Part shown: piece after piece, positions 45,716-55,975 of the stretch | Layout of the letters: each line of letters begins with the position of its first letter | Numbering within the stretch: the stretch's first letter is position 1 | Source of the DNA: Brassica napus | Taxonomy: Eukaryota > Streptophyta > Magnoliopsida > Brassicales > Brassicaceae | Reading direction: 5' to 3' | Length of the DNA stretch: 64,000 bases | NCBI RefSeq assembly: GCF_020379485.1 | Contig: NC_063439.1 | Location: 14,081,683-14,145,682, forward strand | The notes under the pieces: model-generated | Told to the model about the DNA's origin: nothing | The model's input: the letters and a program-made list of their open reading frames with translations, nothing else | The model's database searches: none | Position numbers and translations under genes: made by a program

Positions 45716-48226
45716 GTATTCACCCTATACATGGCTGATTATCAGTTGGGAGTCGCTGAAGACTTGAACATTATCTGCCCCATTTGCTTGGCGAGTGATA
45801 GGCGTGCGATTAAAGATTGCTACTCACTCTCATTGTTGGTTGCTTTGAAGTTGCATCTTACTGCTCTGCAGGCTGTATCTCCGGCTGGAGAAGTTTGTAC
45901 TATTTCTACTCCGGCTCCTAGAACATTGCTGGAACCATCCACTTAAAGTGCCAATTCTCCGACTCCTCTCTTCTCACTCCGAAGTTCGATCTCTTGCTGT
46001 AAGGCTGGGAGCATAGCGGGAGAGAACTATTCTACGAAGTCAGCTAATACCTGTGACTTGATGGCGGTAGCTGCTATGAATACCGCATCATATTCCCCCA
46101 ACTCTACTTCCCAATTACCTAATCGTCCTAAGAATTCGGGCTTGTGCAAGACCATCTTGATGGGAAGCTAAGTTACCACTATGACTTGATGAGCTTGGAC
46201 GTAGGGTCGTATTTTTCGAGCTGCTACTACCAAAGCTAGAGCCAGCTTCCCCAGGTGGCTATATCGGGTTTCTGCATCGAGAAGGGACTTGCTGACATAA
46301 TAGACTGCCAGTTGTTTATTTTCCTCTTCCCACACCAGGACAGCACTCGCGGTGTGCTCAGATACCGCGAGGTACAAGAGCAAGGTTTCTCCGTTCAACG
46401 ATTTTGACAACAGAGGAGGTGTCGTCAAGTAAGCCTTGAGCTCAACAAGGGCAGACTCGCATTTACCAGTCCATTGGAAGTCCTTTGGATTCTTAAGGGC
46501 TTCGAAGAAGGCATGAGACTTGTCGGATAATCTGGAGATGAATCTGCTCAAGGCCGACATTCTCACGGTTAGTCTTTGGATCTCCTACATGTTTCTAGAA
46601 GATGGGATCACATGGATGGCCCTTATTTGTTCGGGATTCGCTTCGATACCCCAGTGTGTCACTATATACCCTAGAAAATTTCCGGACCTAACTCTGAATG
46701 AGCACTTCGTTGGGTTGAGTTTCATGTTATATCTTCGGAGGGTGGAGAAGGCTTGCTGCAGGTGCGATATATGGTCTTTGGCGTCTATGGATTTGACCAA
46801 CATGTCATCGATATAGACCTCCATGGACTGGCCGATCTGATCTGCGAACATCATATTTACCAGCCTTTGGTAGGCAGATCCCGCGTTCTTTAGGCCAAAC
46901 GGCATAACCTTATAGCAGTAGATACCCATAGACTTCATGAAATACATTTTCCGAGATGCATTAGTATCTGGTTGTAGCCGGAGAACGCGTCCATAAAGCT
47001 CATCAGCTGATGTCCGGCTGTAGCATTGACGAGTATGTCGATATGTCGTAGTTGGAACGGAATCTTTGGGCAGGACTTATTGACATCGGTGAAGTATATG
47101 CAGACTATCCACTTCCCGTTCTTTTTCTTCACTACCACCATGTTAGCAAGTTATTCTATGTATTGGACCTCTCTGATGAACCCGACATTTAGCAAGTTCT
47201 CGACCACTTCGTTGATGATCTCATCTCTTTCAGGAGCAAACTTTCTCTTTTTCTGCCTGACGGGTCGATTCCTGGCATATCTTCGTGGGACCATGCGAAG
47301 CAGTCGGAGTTAGACTGAAGAAATTCTATTAACCTCTACCTTTGGTCATTAGTGAGTTTAGAGCCTATCTTCAGGTTCCGAGTGAAATCTCCTTCGGTTA
47401 ATGGAACGTCATCCATCTCTTCGACCTCCTGCTCTTCGTCATGTAAAGACGGAAGTTTGCTCTGTAATTGCTATAAGACCGGGGTCTTTCCCTTGAGGGT
47501 GGTTTGATAGCAAGATCGGGAGTTTTCCTGATCCCCTACAATCGTTGTAATGCCCCAGGGAGTAGGAAACTTGACCATTTGATGGAGTGTCGAAGGAACA
47601 GCTCCCATATCATGAATCCATGGTCGCCCTAGTATCATGTTGTACGAGGAATTGCAATCAACGACGAGGAACTTGGTAGAAATATTGATTCCTTCAGCGT
47701 ACAAGGGGAGGATGACTTCTCCAGATGTTTGTTTGACCTCTCCGCTTAACCCTATGAGCGGGGTAACATTTCGTGTTATTGCGCTTTAATCCACCCCGAG
47801 GTCACGGTAGGCGGTCTGGAAAAGAAAGTTGCTAGAGATCCCATTGTCCACTGTTATCCTTTTAACTAGGCAGTTCGCGATGGTGGGAGATATGACTAAG
47901 GCGTCATGATGGGGGGCCAGGACCTTCTCCTGCTCCTTCGCCGTGAAACTGATCTCATCTGTGCCCAGGAGCAGGCACTTTACTTTTCCAGTCTCCTGAC
48001 CGCTCTTGGCATTCCGGGTACTTTTCTTTGCGGCCACGTGGCTTATGCCACTTATTTTAGAGCATCCGGAGATGACATAAATTACTCTATCTTGTCTTGG
48101 AGGTGAAGCGGGAGCAGCTTCAGGGGACGTTTTGCTAGTCTCCTTGTTGGGGCGGATTTTGGCTTTATCAAAAAGGAACTCCCGAAGGTGTCCTTTTTTC
48201 AGCAGCTCATTAACCTTGATCCTTAG
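45716..48226 (-). pseudogene. pol: Tat pol fragment P: gag end, protease, RT, RNase H and second RNase H, decayed
   Basis: On minus, 48226-47471 holds the gag end (L-L-K-K-G-H-L-R-E-F-L) and protease (I-T-V-D-N-G-I-S-S, later L-G-R-P-W). 47330-46585 is reverse transcriptase: V-V-V-K-K-K-N-G-K-W, S-F-M-D-A-F-S-G-Y-N-Q, K-V-M-P-F-G-L-K-N-A-G and catalytic Y-I-D-D-M-L-V-K-S. 46566-46168 is the RT-linked RNase H (L-Y-L-A-V-S, E-T-R-Y). 45990-45716 is a second RNase H with V-D-G-S-S-N, F-K-A-T-N-N-E and F-S-D-S-Q, the 'archaeal-type' domain that marks the Tat lineage. Many stops and frameshifts interrupt it. It is cut on the left by I and on the right by B's LTR. Confidence 0.9.
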
Positions 48227-49562
48227 TGTGGGAACCGAAATTCGCACTGTCGATTTCTGTTTAAATAAAGAAACTAGGAAAATCCTAATTTCCCAGAGGA
48301 CCCGGATATCTGCTAATTACCACACGTCAAGCAATCAGAACACGAGAATAACAACGATAAAGTATAAGAAATCGAAAAGAGAGCAAAGAAGATCTTATTC
48401 CGAATTTGCGTATGAGCGTTTACAACAAGGTATAAGCCTGGGCTCGAGAGCTGTCGGCGAAATTTCTAGTTCTAGCAACCCTAAGACGGCTGAACCTAAT
48501 TGAGTCGCAGCTCGAAATAACAAAAACGGAAAATTGCCTAAATTACTCTAAGTGCTAAGTTTGCTCTGAAAAATCGTCCCCCACCCACGCTCTTCGCCTA
48601 GGACTCCTTATATACTAGCTCCAAGGTCGGTTTACGCTTTTACTCTTCTGCCCTTAAGCCGTCATACCATAAAATGGAGATATTCCATTTTTCCCGATCT
48701 TCACAATTATCTTCAAAACTTCCGTATTTATCCGCGGAAACTTGACATTTATCCTTCCTTGTGTGGACCAAGCGTAAAGCGTGCTGTGGTTTACGGGCTT
48801 TTGGTTAAGAAATCGTAGGATGGGACTCGAGTCGTGTTTTAGGTCTCTTTGGGCCGTCTTCCGACTCGAAGCGTTTACTACGATTTCTTTTGATAAAGAA
48901 CGAACTTTCCGCAGTATTAATCCGCAAAGTTTGATCGATGATTTAGAATAGCGGAAATCATAGACTGAGCTCGCTACGGTCTTCGGGAGATAGGATTTGA
49001 AGGTTTGACGAGAATGCATGGACTGGTGTCGTCTCGACGTTTCGGAAGAGCTCGGTCTCCGGGCAGCGACCGAACTTTGGCTCGAGCCCGGTCGCTACGT
49101 AGCGACCGAGCGGGATGGACGCTCGGTCGCTACATAGCGACCGAGCGAGACGGACGCTCGATCTCTACGTAGCGACCGAGCGAGACGGACGCTCGATCGC
49201 TACATAGCGACCGAGCGAGACAGACGCTCGATCTCTACGTAGCGACCGAGCTTGGCTCGGGCTCGGTCGCTACGTAGCGACCGAGCTTGGCCGAGCTCGG
49301 TCGCTACGTAACGACCGAGCGGGACAGACTCTCGGGCTCAGTCGCTACGTAGCGACCGAGCGTGGCGCGCTTAGTCGCTGCGTAACGACCTGTTTCGAGA
49401 TTTTTTCGGACGTCTCGTTCTTTCTTACGAAAAGTTCTTTCTTCCGCAAAGCTTTTTCATAAGAAAGAATCTATTTCGAAAAGTATTCATCGGAAAAATT
49501 TTTATTTTCTTCCTTAGACGTTTTAAATGTTAAATTTGTCGCAACCGTTTTTGACCCCAACA
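48227..49562 (-). repeat. 3' LTR of element B (1336 bp)
   Basis: TGTGGGAACC to CCCCAACA in plus sense. Minus TATA at about 48608. Palindrome array at about 49050-49385. The U3 distal part (49385-49560) differs from A's. Confidence 0.9.
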
Positions 49563-49596
49563 GTTAGCCCCCCAGCTCGTTAGAGTCGTGACTCTA
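49563..49596 (-). promoter_or_regulatory. Polypurine tract and hairpin of B
   Basis: On minus: TAGAGTC, very short loop, GACTCTA (49596-49581), then CGAGCTGGGGGGCTAAC next to the LTR. Confidence 0.7.
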
Positions 49597-49714
49597 GCGG
49601 GCGGATTGATGGTTTTGACAAGGTCAAGCGTATTGGACGAAATTCACACTTAAACTCCACGGAAGAAATGTTATCGAGACAGTATGTGTGTTACGAATTC
49701 CGAACCCATACTTC

Positions 49715-49720
49715 TATAAG
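49715..49720 (+). promoter_or_regulatory. TATA box of B antisense gene
   Basis: TATAAGTAGTGAGCTC, 94 bp upstream of the ATG at 49809; identical word in M (7298). Confidence 0.65.
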
Positions 49721-49808
49721 TAGTGAGCTCTTGTCATTCATTTTCTTCACACCTTCCCTTCTTCATACCTTCAAAAACCTCTCTAGTTCCAAAGCCTTTG
49801 CTTTCTAC

Positions 49809-51038
49809 ATGTCTTCCTCCCAAGGTGACAAGAGAGATTCCGACGTCGAGATGGGTGAGGCCACTTCTCCGGCTCCGGTTCTGACTTCTCCGGCTGAAGC
49901 ACCGGCTTGTGTTGCTGGCCATCTCTCCTTCCGGGAGAAACTAGTTCGTCGCCAAGCCGAGAAGGAACTGGTCCAAGCTGGCTTCGAGTTCCCATCTTCT
50001 TCTATGCGGGTTGTTGCCCCGGGTCATGGGACCGAGGTCTTGGCTCCTCTTCCGCAAGCTCTACCTGCCGGATCCTCCACGACTCTGATCCTTATCGAGG
50101 ACAAGGAGAGGGCCGCTGACTCTATGCCTCCTCCTCCGGCCAGGAAAGAAACCGTTCTGGCGTTGCGTGCTCCCAGTGCTGTTTCGGTTGCTCAGCCTAA
50201 GAGCCGGAAGAGGAAGCTTGCCAAGAGTGGTGACGGGGAATCTTTGCAGCAAGGTGGGTCGAGCCTAGTGTCGGGACTTCGCGGAAAGGTTTGCCTCTCA
50301 CATGAGTTCTCGATCGTTTCATGTACATTCTTTCTCGGACTTAGTCTTAAAATTTTTTATTGTTCGCAGTTCATGTCGTTGATTGATGGGATGATCAGCG
50401 AGTGCTGTTCTGAGACCAGTCGTCTTGCCGGGGAGTTGGTGGAACTTCAGGGTAGATGGTCTGAAACCAAAGCCATGCTGACGGCTGTCAAGGATTCTCA
50501 TTCCGCGAAAGTGTCGAAGCTCGAGGTTGCGATAGGAGAGCTCGAGAGAGACCTCAGGAAGACGGCGAGTTCCTTGCTTAAGGAGAAGAAGGCCAAATCC
50601 TCGGAGGTGCGTCGGCCCCAGCGTTAGATCGAGGGCGATGCGGGACTAGCGAGCCGTGGGATCCAGGAGGCCACGAATGCTCTTTGCGCAGAGTTTCAGG
50701 CTCACTTGGCGAAGATTTCTGCATCCCTGGGTTCCCTCGAGTGTATCCGGAGCAAGGACTTAGCTTTGGCGATGATTGAGGGCGGGATGGCCGTGGTTTG
50801 GTCGTTCCAAAGTGAGACTCCCCCGACCTTGGAGGCTGAAGAGGCCCGACTGTCTGGCTGTAAGGGAGATATGGCGGCCGTGGATGGATATTTCGATCTA
50901 ATCCTGGCTGACCTGAAATCCGCATGCTTCCTTCCGACGTGTTCAGAAGACCCAGAGGGGAAAGACCCGATGGTTGGAGAAAGCGGAGGTGATGCGGCTC
51001 CAGGCTCGGACGAGGCGTTGGGTGAAGAGGGGGTGTGA
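49809..51038 (+). pseudogene. B antisense gene (NLS and coiled-coil protein), one nonsense codon
   Basis: I chose ATG 49809 (M-S-S-S-Q) because M and I start at the same place; an upstream in-frame ATG at 49668 lies before the TATA box. Exon 1 is 160 codons (49809-50288): acidic start, A-P-A-C-V-A-G-H-L-S-F-R-E, P-P-P-A-R-K-E-T-V-L-A-L-R-A-P and basic K-S-R-K-R-K-L. The likely intron is 50289-50369 (81 bp, GTTTGC to TTCGCAG), supported by the 97-bp frame-breaking equivalent in I. Exon 2 has F-M-S-L-I-D-G-M-I-S and heptad-like coiled coil. A TAG at 50625-50627 interrupts it, then the same frame stays open to 51038 with an acidic tail. It lacks the Transposase_28-like half seen in A. Function is unknown. 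Confidence 0.75.
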
Positions 51039-52125
51039 GTTCTGAGGATGACTTGGGTTAGATCTCTTGCCAGAGATTTTTTTTATGTTTTTATGTTTCG
51101 GCCTTGAACGGCCTTGTTTTGTATTTCGAGACTGGCCGCGTGTGGCTTTGAATCCCTGCCGCTCTGCGGCTTTTTATGATAAGATAATCAAATGGCAATT
51201 TTTTACGAGTTTGTGTATAGTGGGGAGGAAGGCGATGAGTTGTCGTCTCATATCATTCTTTGATTGTGAAATGTTTCATTCGAGATCTGTTTCGAGAGTT
51301 CTTCCGCGAGATGTGAACTTCGCGGAGGCGCTGAAGATGTCAAATATACACATAGAGGCATGGTTTAGGAATCTCTTATCTTTCGATATCATGCCTTGAG
51401 ATGTTAGAGACCAGTGCGCTGGGTTTAGGGCAAGACCTAGCTTTACTTTCGGTTTAAGGCTTGTGCAGTGACTACCCGGCTATCGTTTTTCCTGTTGCGA
51501 TTTCTTCCTGATTCGTATCGATTTAAAGTCCGCGATAGGTTCTCGGCTTATACGACTTGTTTGATACGAATCGAGCATCTCTCCGGAGACCGGAAGTGCT
51601 GGACCAAAATTTCGGATTTCTTTTATAGCGCTATTGTCCTTGTGTCGGATGTAAGAGAGTCATCTTCGTGAGATGGCTATGTATGTTAAGGACGTTTGTG
51701 AGTTCGATGTGATAAGCATCGGACTTGGTGGCGAATGTCGTTGTTTCGAGTTTTTGCGCAAAATGAGTGTTAATGTGTGCATATATATGTCATTTTTGTG
51801 ATGGAGGTTTCGTTTGTTCAGAAGAAATAACCTTTGAGGCATCTTTTGCGACGTCTCGCGATGCTAAAGGTTGCTTCTCCTAAACGGCTGATTAATTTCC
51901 GAAGACCTCGCACCGATTTTACGGGTGAGGATGATTTGATAAGTCGAAAACACCAAGAGCGTGGTAAGATGTTTTTCGATTTTGGGAGTATACGAGTATA
52001 CATACCCACTCCCCCCTTTTTTTTTAATGAGGGGCGACAGCTGAATTTGCCTTTCGCCAAACTGCCTACGTACTCCTTGCGGAGATCAAGCCGTCTCGTA
52101 GTTCAGTGATTGCGAGTTGGTTTGT
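51039..52125 (-). other. B post-coding region
   Basis: It holds the shared block (51370-51625), the GGGAGTATACGAGTATAC dyad (about 51983-52010), a C-run (minus G-run after A-run), the variant hairpin TTTGCC-TTTC-GCCAAA (52046-52061), and the TACGTAGGCAG motif complement. No gene. Confidence 0.75.
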
Positions 52126-52581
52126 TTAGTGATAGTACTTTTTGAGATGCATCGCGTTCCAGGTTCTAGGAATTTTTATGCCTTGCATGTTGGCTATTTC
52201 GTAGGAACCTGGTCGGATGACTTTTTCGATTTTATAGGGACCTTCCCAGTTTGCTCCGAGTTTTCCCGCTTTTCGTTCACCGGTGTTTTGGAAGACTTTG
52301 CATAGGACCAGATCTCCTTGATTAAACCTACGATTTTGTACGTTGGAATTATAGTATTTTGCAGCGGCGTGCTGGTAATTTTGGATTCGGATGAGCGCTC
52401 GATCTCTGCGCTCGTTAATGAGATCGAGATCATCCAGGAGCATGGCATCGTTGAGTTCCTCTTGTTCGGGTAGTAACCTTCTTTGAACGCCGGGGAACTC
52501 TACTTCTGCGGGAATCATGCATTATGTGCCGTATACCAGAGCGAAGGGAGTTTCTCCCGTTGCTCGCCTTGGGGTGGTACG
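52126..52581 (-). pseudogene. pol: C-terminal end of B integrase, cut by element A
   Basis: On minus this reads T-P-R-R-A-T-G-E-T-P-F-A-L-V-Y-G-T, then a TAA just before C-M-I-P-A-E-V. It continues open for 131 codons: L-D-L-I-N-E-R-R-D-R-A-L-I-R-I-Q-N-Y-Q, A-A-A-K-Y-Y-N, G-D-L-V-L-C-K-V-F, G-K-L-G-A-N-W-E-G-P-Y-K-I and W-N-A-M-H-L-K-K-Y-Y-H, stop at 52126. These are hallmarks of the Tat-lineage integrase end, which helps bind DNA. Its catalytic core is missing because A's LTR begins at 52582. It shows that B-type elements once carried a full pol next to the same 3' half seen in A. Confidence 0.9.
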
Positions 52582-53923
52582 TGTGGGAACCGAAATTCAC
52601 ACTGTCGATTTCCGTTTAAATAAGGAAACTAGGAAAACCCTAATTTTCCAGAGGACCCGGATATCTGTTAATTACCACACGTCAAGCAATCAGAACACGA
52701 GAATAACAACGATAAAAGTAAGAAATCGAAAAGAGAGAGCAAAGTAGATCTTTATTCCGAATCTGCGTATGAGCGTTACAACAAGGTATAAGCCTGGGCT
52801 CGAGAGCTGTCGGCGAGATTCCTAGTTCTAGCAACCCTAAGACGGCTAAACCTAATTGAGTCGCAGCTCGAAATAACAAAAACGAAAAATTGCCTAAATT
52901 GCTCTAAGTGCTAAGTTTGCTCTGAAAAAGTTCTCTTCCTTGCTCCTCGCCTAGGACTCCTTATATACTAGCTCCAAGGTCGGTTTACGCTTTTACTCTT
53001 CTGCCCTTAAGCCGTCATAGCATAAAAATGGAGATATTCCATTTTTCCCGATCTTCACAATTATCTTCAAAACTTCCGTATTTATCCGCGGAAACTTGAC
53101 ATTTATCCTTCCTCGTGGGCCAAGCGTGAACCATGCTGTGGTTCACGGGCTTTTGGTTAGGAAAAATCGTAGGATGGGCCTCGAGTCGTGTTTTAGGTCC
53201 CTTTGGGCCGTCTTCCGACTCGACACGTTTACTACGAGTTTTCCGCGGTTTCTAATCCGCGAAGTTTTATCGATGAATTAGAATAGCGGGAAACATGGAC
53301 TGAGCTTGCTACGGTCTTCGGGAGATAGCATTCGAAGGTTTGACGAGAATGCAAGGACTGGTGTCGTATCGATGTTCGGAAAGGTTCAATCGCTACACAG
53401 CGACCAAACTTTGGCTCGAGCCCGGTCGCTACGTAGCGACCGAGCGAGACGAGTGCTCGGTCGCTACGTAGCGACCGAGCTTTGGCTCGAGCTCGGTCGC
53501 TACGTAGCGACCGAGCGGGACGATCGCTCGGTCGCTACGTAGCATAGCGACCGAGCGGGACGATCGCTCGGTCGCTACGTAGCGACCGAGCTTGGCTGAG
53601 CTCGGTCGCTACGTAGCGACCGAGCGGGACGATCGCTCGGTCGCTACGTAGCGACCGAGCTTTGGCTCGAGCTCGGTCGCTACATAGCGACCGAGCGGGA
53701 CGATCGCTCGGGTTTGGTTGCTGCATAGCGACCGGACGGCGTGTATGCGTGGTGACCGAGCTTGGTTTGTTCGGTTTGAATCCCAAAGGATACTTCTTCG
53801 TAAAAACTTCGTATTGGTTATTTTTACGAAAATTACATCTCTTCTTTTACTATCTCTTTCGGAAATACGATCTCCGAGGATTTTCGGGTGGTAATTCCGT
53901 CGTAACCGTTTTTGACCCCAACA
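52582..53923 (-). repeat. 3' LTR of A (1342 bp)
   Basis: TGTGGGAACC to CCCCAACA (plus sense). Palindrome array at 53395-53735 with about eight good units, one of which (about 53529) has a 4-base central expansion. Minus TATA at about 52965. Confidence 0.92.
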
Positions 53924-53969
53924 GTTAGCCCCCCAGCCCGTTAGGATCATGCATCGTAGGATCCTAGCG
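53924..53969 (-). promoter_or_regulatory. Polypurine tract and hairpin of A
   Basis: On minus: CG, mismatch, TAGGATC (53966-53960), 11-base loop, GATCCTA (53948-53942), mismatch, CG, then GGCTGGGGGGCTAAC and the LTR start. Confidence 0.75.
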
Positions 53970-54055
53970 TGCGGTTAGGCATGTTTGGCAAGTTAGGCGT
54001 GATGGATGGAATTAATATCCGAAAGTCCGAGCTTGAATAGTAAATCCTCATGCAT

Positions 54056-54061
54056 TATAAG
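54056..54061 (+). promoter_or_regulatory. TATA box of A antisense gene
   Basis: TATAAG followed by AAGGGAGGTAACTTG, 126 bp before the ATG at 54182; conserved in C. Confidence 0.65.
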
Positions 54062-54181
54062 AAGGGAGGTAACTTGTTCCATTTTTTTTTCACTTTCTTG
54101 TTTTTCTCTAAGATCTTTCTTAAAAAACTTTCTATCTTTCTCTCCACCCTTTTTCTCTATTCTCTCAAGAGAAGTGTAAAG

Positions 54182-55975
54182 ATGTCGAGCAAGAAAAAGA
54201 TTGCGAGAAAAGGGTCTTCGTCCGCGAGTCCTTATGAAGAGCTCGTCGTTCCGAAGATGGAGTTCGTGCCTCACTCGGTGCATCCTGCCGAGAACGAGGC
54301 ATGGTGGGTTGCTCATTATGGCTCGTTGACCCCTCCCAAGGAGAAGCCGTTCCCGGTCCTGGTCCATCGTGGAGTCGAGGAAGAGGATGCAAGCAGGACT
54401 ACTGACGAGTTTCTCGCGACGATGCGATCGTTCTACCACATCCCGGATGCTGTGGAGTTCCGGGTTCCCTGCCGCGGGGAATGTGCTAACAGCCCCCCGG
54501 AGGGTTACTTTACTTGCTATGAGGCGTTCGTAGTGCGTTGTCGCCTATGGTTCCCCATACCCGAAATTCTCGTCCGAGTGTTGGATCGTTTCGAAGTTGC
54601 GATAAGTCAGTTGACACCCCTCGCCATTCAGCATCTTATTGGGATCCTGATCCTAAGCTACGAGCATGGCCTTTCCCTTTCCGTTGATCATTATGAAGCG
54701 CTTTTGAGGCTTCAACTTGTCAGGGGTACGGATAAGCATAGGTTGGTCCCTCGGAAATTTATGTCAGTGGTTAAGAAGTTTATTTCGAACTTCAACTCGT
54801 GGAAGAAGTTCTTTTTCTTTGTTCGTATGGACGCTGCATCCGTCGAAGAGAGTTGCATTCCACTGTTCCGGAGGTTGCCGAATGATCGTCCCTTCATCAA
54901 CCCTTTCGCTCCGTTCCCCGAGGACATCATTTCGGTGAGGGATCTTCTCAGGAATGGTCCCTTCTTCTGGACTTCTTTTACGCCGAAGAGGGTTCGGAAG
55001 GCACTGAGATTCGTGCAACCCGGTCCTACTTTGGATGCGGACACGGGAAGCGAATCCGAACCCGACGACCAGAATCCCGTCGAAGCTCCAACAGCTGTGC
55101 CGGAGTCGAGCTCTTGGAAGGGAAAAGATGTCGATCTTGGCGACATAGAGTTTTCGATGGATGACTCTATGCTTCCAGGATGGGATCCGAACCTTGCTTA
55201 CGGCGACGGGAGCGGTTCGAGCGAGGCCCCTATTCCGGATTTCGATGATTTCTTTGCTGGCTGCCATCGGGTTTTGATGCTCCTCCTCCTACGAAAGAAT
55301 CGGCGAGGCCGAGAGTCGTTGCGGAAGGATCTCGCATCATCAATGGGGTTAGTTTTTTGAGAATTTTTTGGTGATTGTCCTGTGTATATGTTTATAACAT
55401 GCCAATCGATTTTGCAGGGCCTGAGCTTGCTGGGCTCGGCCATTGAGGCGGGCCATAGAGAAGCCATGGTCTACCGCTTCAAAGCGGAGAAAGCGGAGCG
55501 GGATCTCGCTCGCGTGCAAGGCGAGATGCTGGAGCGAGAGGCGCAACTTACTCGTGATCATGCGCGGGCTGTTCGTAAAGCGGAGAGGAAAGGCAAAAGA
55601 GAAATCGTCGAGGTGATGAAGACTCGTGCATCTCAATTCCAGGTTGAGTATGGGAACCTCAAGAATGCCTTTACCTCGGTGGGTGACTTTCGCGAGTGCC
55701 GCGGTTCGGTCGGAAGTCTTTGGAGGACGCGAGCCGATGACTATGTGTTTGAAGAGGAAATGAGCTTGATGAAGAGTGGGATGAGTGAACGTGCCCATGC
55801 TGAGGCGCTTATCCCTCCGATTGACGAGAAGATTCAAGGGTTCTGGGATTCCATCCCGGTTTCCCCTGATACCGAGGAGGTTCCGACCGGGTTTCCCGAT
55901 GGTGGCGAGGAAGTGGATCGTCCCGCGGATGCGTTCGGCGCTTCGTTGTCCGGGGACTTTGACTTTGGATTATGA
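54182..55975 (+). pseudogene. A antisense gene: gypsy-type transposon protein, one 1-bp frameshift
   Basis: Start M-S-S-K-K-K-I at 54182; an upstream in-frame ATG at 54050 lies before the TATA box and is ignored. About residues 105-290 ([10 protein letters not shown] to W-T-S-F-T-P-K-R-V) match the plant 'putative gypsy-type transposon' family, Transposase_28-like. Then comes an acidic D/E/S/P-rich linker. A 1-bp loss at 55260/55261 (GGTCTGCC in C, GGCTGCC here) shifts the end of exon 1. The intron is 55348-55417 (70 bp, GGG|GTTAGT to TTTTGCAG|GGC). Exon 2 (55418-55975) is open: charged coiled coil with A-E-K-A-E-R-D-L-A and R-E-A-Q-L-T-R-D-H, ending D-F-D-F-G-L. Apart from the missing base the gene looks whole, about 574 codons. 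The role is unknown; in Tat relatives such as Grande an antisense gene is also reported. Confidence 0.85.
55348..55417 (+). other. Predicted intron of A antisense gene
   Basis: GT-AG interval with a T-rich 3' half, at the same place in C (24906-24982) and L (4678-4749). Removing it joins GGG and GGC codons in phase 0. Confidence 0.7.

Noticed and set aside
46000..47330. Plus-strand frames opposite the pol fragment
   Set aside because: Shadows of the minus-strand RT and RNase H.
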